Assembly (NCBI GenBank): GCA_934755305.1
Contig: CAKVLD010000123.1
Coordinates: 1-5,545 of the forward strand
Length of the DNA: 5,545 bases
Direction of reading: 5' to 3'
DNA from: an uncultured Clostridium sp.
GTDB lineage: Bacteria > Bacillota > Clostridia > Clostridiales > Clostridiaceae
The notes under the pieces are model-generated. The model had not been told where the DNA came from and searched no databases. It saw only the letters and a program-made list of their open reading frames with translations. The position numbers were made by a program, and so were the translations under genes. Numbering within the stretch: the stretch's first letter is position 1; every line of letters starts with the position of its first letter. Shown here in pieces: positions 5,020-5,545 of this stretch.

Positions 5020-5545
5020 ATGATAGAAATTATAAATAAGTATAAGAACTATTTGTTGCAAAATGATAAAAGTGAAAATACAGTATATGCCTATGTAACA
5101 GATGTTAACCTTTATACAAAATTCCTTGATAAAAAGGAGATGGAATTATATAGTTCTGATAATACTGCAGTTATGGCTTATATTGAATATCTCTTAAACC
5201 AAGGAAAATCAGAAAGATCAATTAATCGAATTGTTATTAGTTTAAGGAGCTTTTATGGATATCTTAAAAGCAAATCATTAGTAACAGACATACCTAAGAT
5301 TAATTATAAAAGTAGCAGAAATACTAAAAAGTTACCACAAATTTTAACTGTAGAAGAGGTTGATAAAATTATAAGATCAGTAGACAAAGATGGTCCTAAA
5401 GGAATAAGAGATAATGCATTACTTGAACTTATGTATGCAACTGGCATGAAAGTTTCAGAACTTATAGGCATTAAAGTTGAGGATGTTAATTTAGATTTAT
5501 CTTTTGTAAAATGCACTGATAATAAACATTATGAGAGATTAATTC
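5020..5545 (+). CDS. xerD: XerD-like tyrosine recombinase, 3' end outside the window
   Basis: The visible 175 residues comprise an N-terminal SAM-like DNA-binding domain (about 1-95, with SENTVYAYVTDVNLYTKFL and RSINRIVISLRSFYGYL) and the start of the catalytic domain (LPQILTVEEVDKII from about 106, then RDNALLELMYATG). XerD normally acts with XerC at dif to resolve chromosome dimers. Two active-site positions are unusual. The catalytic arginine of ATGxRVSEL is K144 (AAA, 5449-5451), and the usual GKGNKER segment reads DNKHYER (167-173), so the beta-hairpin lysine is displaced or lost. The HxxR, H/W and tyrosine residues lie beyond the window. AGGAG at 5008-5012 is 7 nt before the ATG at 5020; the in-frame ATG at 5014 is only 1 nt from it and is less likely. 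The position after spoIIM matches XerD in Firmicutes; a catalytically altered paralogue is the alternative. Confidence 0.88.
   Translation, partial: MIEIINKYKNYLLQNDKSENTVYAYVTDVNLYTKFLDKKEMELYSSDNTAVMAYIEYLLNQGKSERSINRIVISLRSFYGYLKSKSLVTDIPKINYKSSRNTKKLPQILTVEEVDKIIRSVDKDGPKGIRDNALLELMYATGMKVSELIGIKVEDVNLDLSFVKCTDNKHYERLI

Noticed and set aside
5014..5022. ATG at 5014 as the xerD start
   Set aside because: It is in frame but only 1 nt from AGGAG; the ATG at 5020 has a normal 7-nt spacing.
5304..5516. 70-codon minus-strand frame
   Set aside because: It is antisense to the clear XerD-like reading frame and S/L-rich as expected of a shadow.
1..5545. CRISPR array, tRNA, rRNA, insertion sequence or phage genes
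   Set aside because: No regularly spaced repeats, no tRNA TPsiC-like or rRNA segments and no transposase were recognised. The tyrosine recombinase sits in core synteny and is not taken as a mobile-element integrase.

Overview
The window is very AT-rich, its codons favour A or T at the third position, the ribosome binding sites are strong and AGGAGG-like, and a sporulation gene is present. Together these point to a low-GC, spore-forming Firmicute, most likely a Clostridium of the pectin-degrading type. All convincing genes read left to right.

Left edge (1-458). Bases 1-134 hold a possible minus-strand reading frame that leaves the window, with an internal 12-bp direct repeat and several inverted repeats; its nature is unresolved. 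Bases 135-458 hold no convincing gene. They contain a long A/T-only hairpin, a pair of identical 8-bp palindromes on a probable promoter, and a leader of about 110-120 nt.

Pectin degradation (459-2621). A 695-residue secreted pectate lyase follows: signal peptide, concanavalin-like N-terminal module, acidic linker with a duplicated 12-residue unit, and PL1 catalytic domain. It has its own promoter and a strong terminator, so it is a single-gene unit.

Unknown gene (2702-3475). This 257-residue, charged, cytoplasmic-looking protein has its own promoter and no recognised family. A 10-bp motif occurs once before the gene and twice at its end.

Nudix-sporulation-recombinase block (3559-5545). A NudF-type Nudix hydrolase (ADP-ribose pyrophosphatase) has an extended -10 promoter and its own terminator. 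Then come spoIIM, whose product is an engulfment membrane protein, with a possible SigE promoter, and a XerD-like tyrosine recombinase cut by the window end. spoIIM and xerD appear to form one transcription unit. From memory, the order nudF, spoIIM, xerD matches the B. subtilis neighbourhood (there with fur and yqzK between the last two), so this is core chromosome with the pectate lyase as an accessory neighbour.

The most notable observation is in the XerD-like protein. The normally invariant first catalytic arginine is a lysine, and the usual GKGNK segment with the beta-hairpin lysine reads DNKHY. No wholly new system is evident; the rest is ordinary Clostridium chromosome with some unexplained small repeats.
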